Shown here piece by piece: positions 62,648 through 64,000 of a DNA stretch of 64,000 nt. Numbering within the stretch: position 1 is the first letter of the stretch; every line of letters begins with the position of its first letter. The translations under genes and the position numbers were made by a program. Below the pieces are notes generated by a model, which had not been told where the DNA came from, ran no database searches, and was given only the letters and a program-made list of their open reading frames with translations. Origin of the DNA: Calothrix sp. PCC 7716 (GTDB taxonomy: Bacteria > Cyanobacteriota > Cyanobacteriia > Cyanobacteriales > Nostocaceae); assembly GCF_019977735.1 (NCBI RefSeq), contig NZ_AP025018.1:11164580-11228579 (forward strand), in the 5' to 3' direction.

Positions 62648-63970
62648 ATGAATGCTGTTTTATTTGAAGTTTTCATCCTTATTATTCTAATCATGGCAAA
62701 TGGCATCTTTTCAATGTCAGAGATGTCAGTTGTGTCAGCTAGCGAAGCTCGACTACAACAACGAGCCAATGCGGGTGATAGAAAAGCTCGAAGTGCTTTA
62801 AAACTAGCCAATGCACCGGAGCGCTTTGTTACAACAATACAGATTGGGATAACACTGATTGGTATTTTGACAGGAGCATTTGGAGAAGCAACAATTGCAG
62901 AAAAGCTAACAGGAGTTATAAATATGGCACCTGCGATTGAACCTTATAGTGAAACACTCTCACTCATCATTGTCGTTATTTGTATCACGTATGTATCAGT
63001 CGTTATAGGTGAATTAGTTCCTAAACGACTCGCATTAAAGGCGCCTGAACAGATAGCCTCAACGGTTGCAGGTCCAATGCGGCTTCTATCACGTTTTGCT
63101 TCACCTGTTGTAGGCTTACTCAACTTCTCAACAAACTTAGTGCTACGTCTGTTTGGAGTTCGTGACTCTTCCGAATCACCTGCTAGCGAAGAAGAAATTC
63201 AGGTTCTAATTCATCAAAGTACTGAGGCAGGGATGTTAGAAGTAGACGAGGAAAAAATTGTTGAACGAGCTTTTCGGTTAGATGACCAACCAATTAATAC
63301 TCTCATGACTCCTCGTCGAAGAATTCTCTGGCTAGATATAGAGCATCCCCAACAAGAGAATTTAAATCTCATTAACAATAGTTTTTATTCTCGCTTTCCA
63401 GTGTGTCAGGGTGAACTTGATAATGTTGTTGGAATTGTCAAAATCAAAGAATTATTTACTCATTGCGTTACAGATACATCGATAGAGCTAACAGCAGCAC
63501 TGCGCCAACCATTATTTGTTCATGAAAATGTTAAAGCATCTCAGACGTTAGAACTGTTTAAACAATCAAAAATGCATCTTGCTCTTATTGTTGATGAATA
63601 TGGAGTGATTCAAGGTCTCGTCACGCTCAACGATATTTTACAAGCACTCGTTGGCTACATCCCGCCCGATGAGGCATTAATAGAACCACAAGCTGTTCAG
63701 CAGGAAGAAGGGTCTTGGTTGTTAGATGGAATGCTGCCAATTAGTGACTTCAAAGCGTTGTTTGACCTTGAAGAATTACCAGACGAGAAGAGGAACAGCT
63801 ATCATAGTGTGGGTGGTTTTGTAATCGCACAATTGGGAGGGATACCCACTATAACTGATTACTTTGATTGGAATAACTTGCGATTTGAAGTTATAAATAT
63901 GGACAGTAATCGAGTAGACAAAGTTCGCGTTACTCCTATTGATTGTCTGGAAAATAAATCAAGGAACTGA
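62648..63970 (+). CDS. CNNM/CorC (hemolysin C)-family membrane protein, paralogue
   Basis: About 440 residues. The CNNM domain starts MNAVLFEVFILIILIMANGIFSMSEMSVVSASEARLQQ, which aligns position for position with MSAIATEIFF... of the paralogue at 14746-16041. A CBS pair follows (PINTLMTPRRRILWLDI; LIVDEYGVIQGLVTLNDILQALVG), then the CorC domain (FDWNNLRFEVINMDSNRVDKVRVTPI). The alignment makes ATG 62648 the likely start rather than 62591. No TCAC site faces it; the site at 62502 points the other way. The last 30 bp of the window after it hold nothing recognisable. Confidence 0.87.
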   Translation: MNAVLFEVFILIILIMANGIFSMSEMSVVSASEARLQQRANAGDRKARSALKLANAPERFVTTIQIGITLIGILTGAFGEATIAEKLTGVINMAPAIEPYSETLSLIIVVICITYVSVVIGELVPKRLALKAPEQIASTVAGPMRLLSRFASPVVGLLNFSTNLVLRLFGVRDSSESPASEEEIQVLIHQSTEAGMLEVDEEKIVERAFRLDDQPINTLMTPRRRILWLDIEHPQQENLNLINNSFYSRFPVCQGELDNVVGIVKIKELFTHCVTDTSIELTAALRQPLFVHENVKASQTLELFKQSKMHLALIVDEYGVIQGLVTLNDILQALVGYIPPDEALIEPQAVQQEEGSWLLDGMLPISDFKALFDLEELPDEKRNSYHSVGGFVIAQLGGIPTITDYFDWNNLRFEVINMDSNRVDKVRVTPIDCLENKSRN

Positions 63971-64000
63971 AGATTTCTGTTCAATCTGCTCTACTTTGCT

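Noticed and set aside
1-64000. tRNA, rRNA, tmRNA or prophage genes
   Set aside because: No cloverleaf-like sequence, rRNA segment, integrase or transposase was recognised. The phage-holin label at 57651 is only a family name.

Overview
The window looks like chromosome from a filamentous, Nostocales-type cyanobacterium (a Calothrix/Rivularia/Nostoc-like strain). The evidence is an AT-rich background, cyanobacterial families (GH100 neutral invertase, UPF0182, DUF3124 lipoprotein, membrane-anchored MnSOD, PRC-barrel/DUF2382 stress proteins), heptanucleotide short tandem repeats and many small dispersed hairpin repeats. The usual cyanobacterial HIP1 octamer (GCGATCGC) was not seen. The hexamer GGCGCC instead occurs about 100 times by eye, against two or three expected from base composition. 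No rRNA, tRNA, CRISPR array, prophage or transposase gene was seen.

Layout. 1-3.9 kb: a leftward operon sodA, ferric-reductase-like flavoprotein, small membrane protein, SDR dehydrogenase, CPA1 antiporter (cut by the window edge). 4-9.4 kb: a GlsB/YeaQ membrane protein, an intact Ca-type P-ATPase, and a general-stress/TrkA/DUF3124 operon. 9.4-19 kb: a second CPA1 antiporter, an SLH protein, two OmpR-type two-component systems, a CNNM/CorC protein, and a tandem array of four predicted small-RNA units. 19-32.6 kb: a P-type ATPase whose catalytic motifs have decayed, UPF0182, small membrane proteins, a CPA2 antiporter with a structured leader RNA, DUF2254, PRC/DUF2382, invertase and a beta-barrel protein. 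32.9-43.2 kb: a 1196-residue membrane/hydrolase fusion, a second general-stress protein, MgtE, a lipid kinase, an exported methyltransferase-fold lipoprotein, an APC permease and an OB-fold protein. 43.5-53 kb: an RND efflux pair, then a peptide-export cassette (HlyD adaptor, double-glycine peptide with an Arg-Asp repeat core, C39 peptidase-ABC exporter). 53-64 kb: PstS, a PQQ-type dehydrogenase, an HtrA protease, a second PRC/DUF2382, a YvlD-like protein, a broken Na/Pi transporter, a DGCLGL-domain lipoprotein, YihY, a two-heme cytochrome and a second CNNM protein.

The strongest signal is regulatory. A direct repeat TCAC-N7-TCACATTT, with an exact 11-bp period as in OmpR/PhoB-family sites, lies 40-170 bp upstream of 14 separate transcription units. 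It always has the same orientation relative to its gene, and one unit has two copies. With the ion, redox and envelope content, this suggests one large stress regulon packed into a chromosomal island. A second 11-bp repeat family (TACCCGATTNN, three or four copies per promoter) precedes each of the four tandem small-RNA units, which start directly after a response-regulator gene. Which regulator binds which site is inference.
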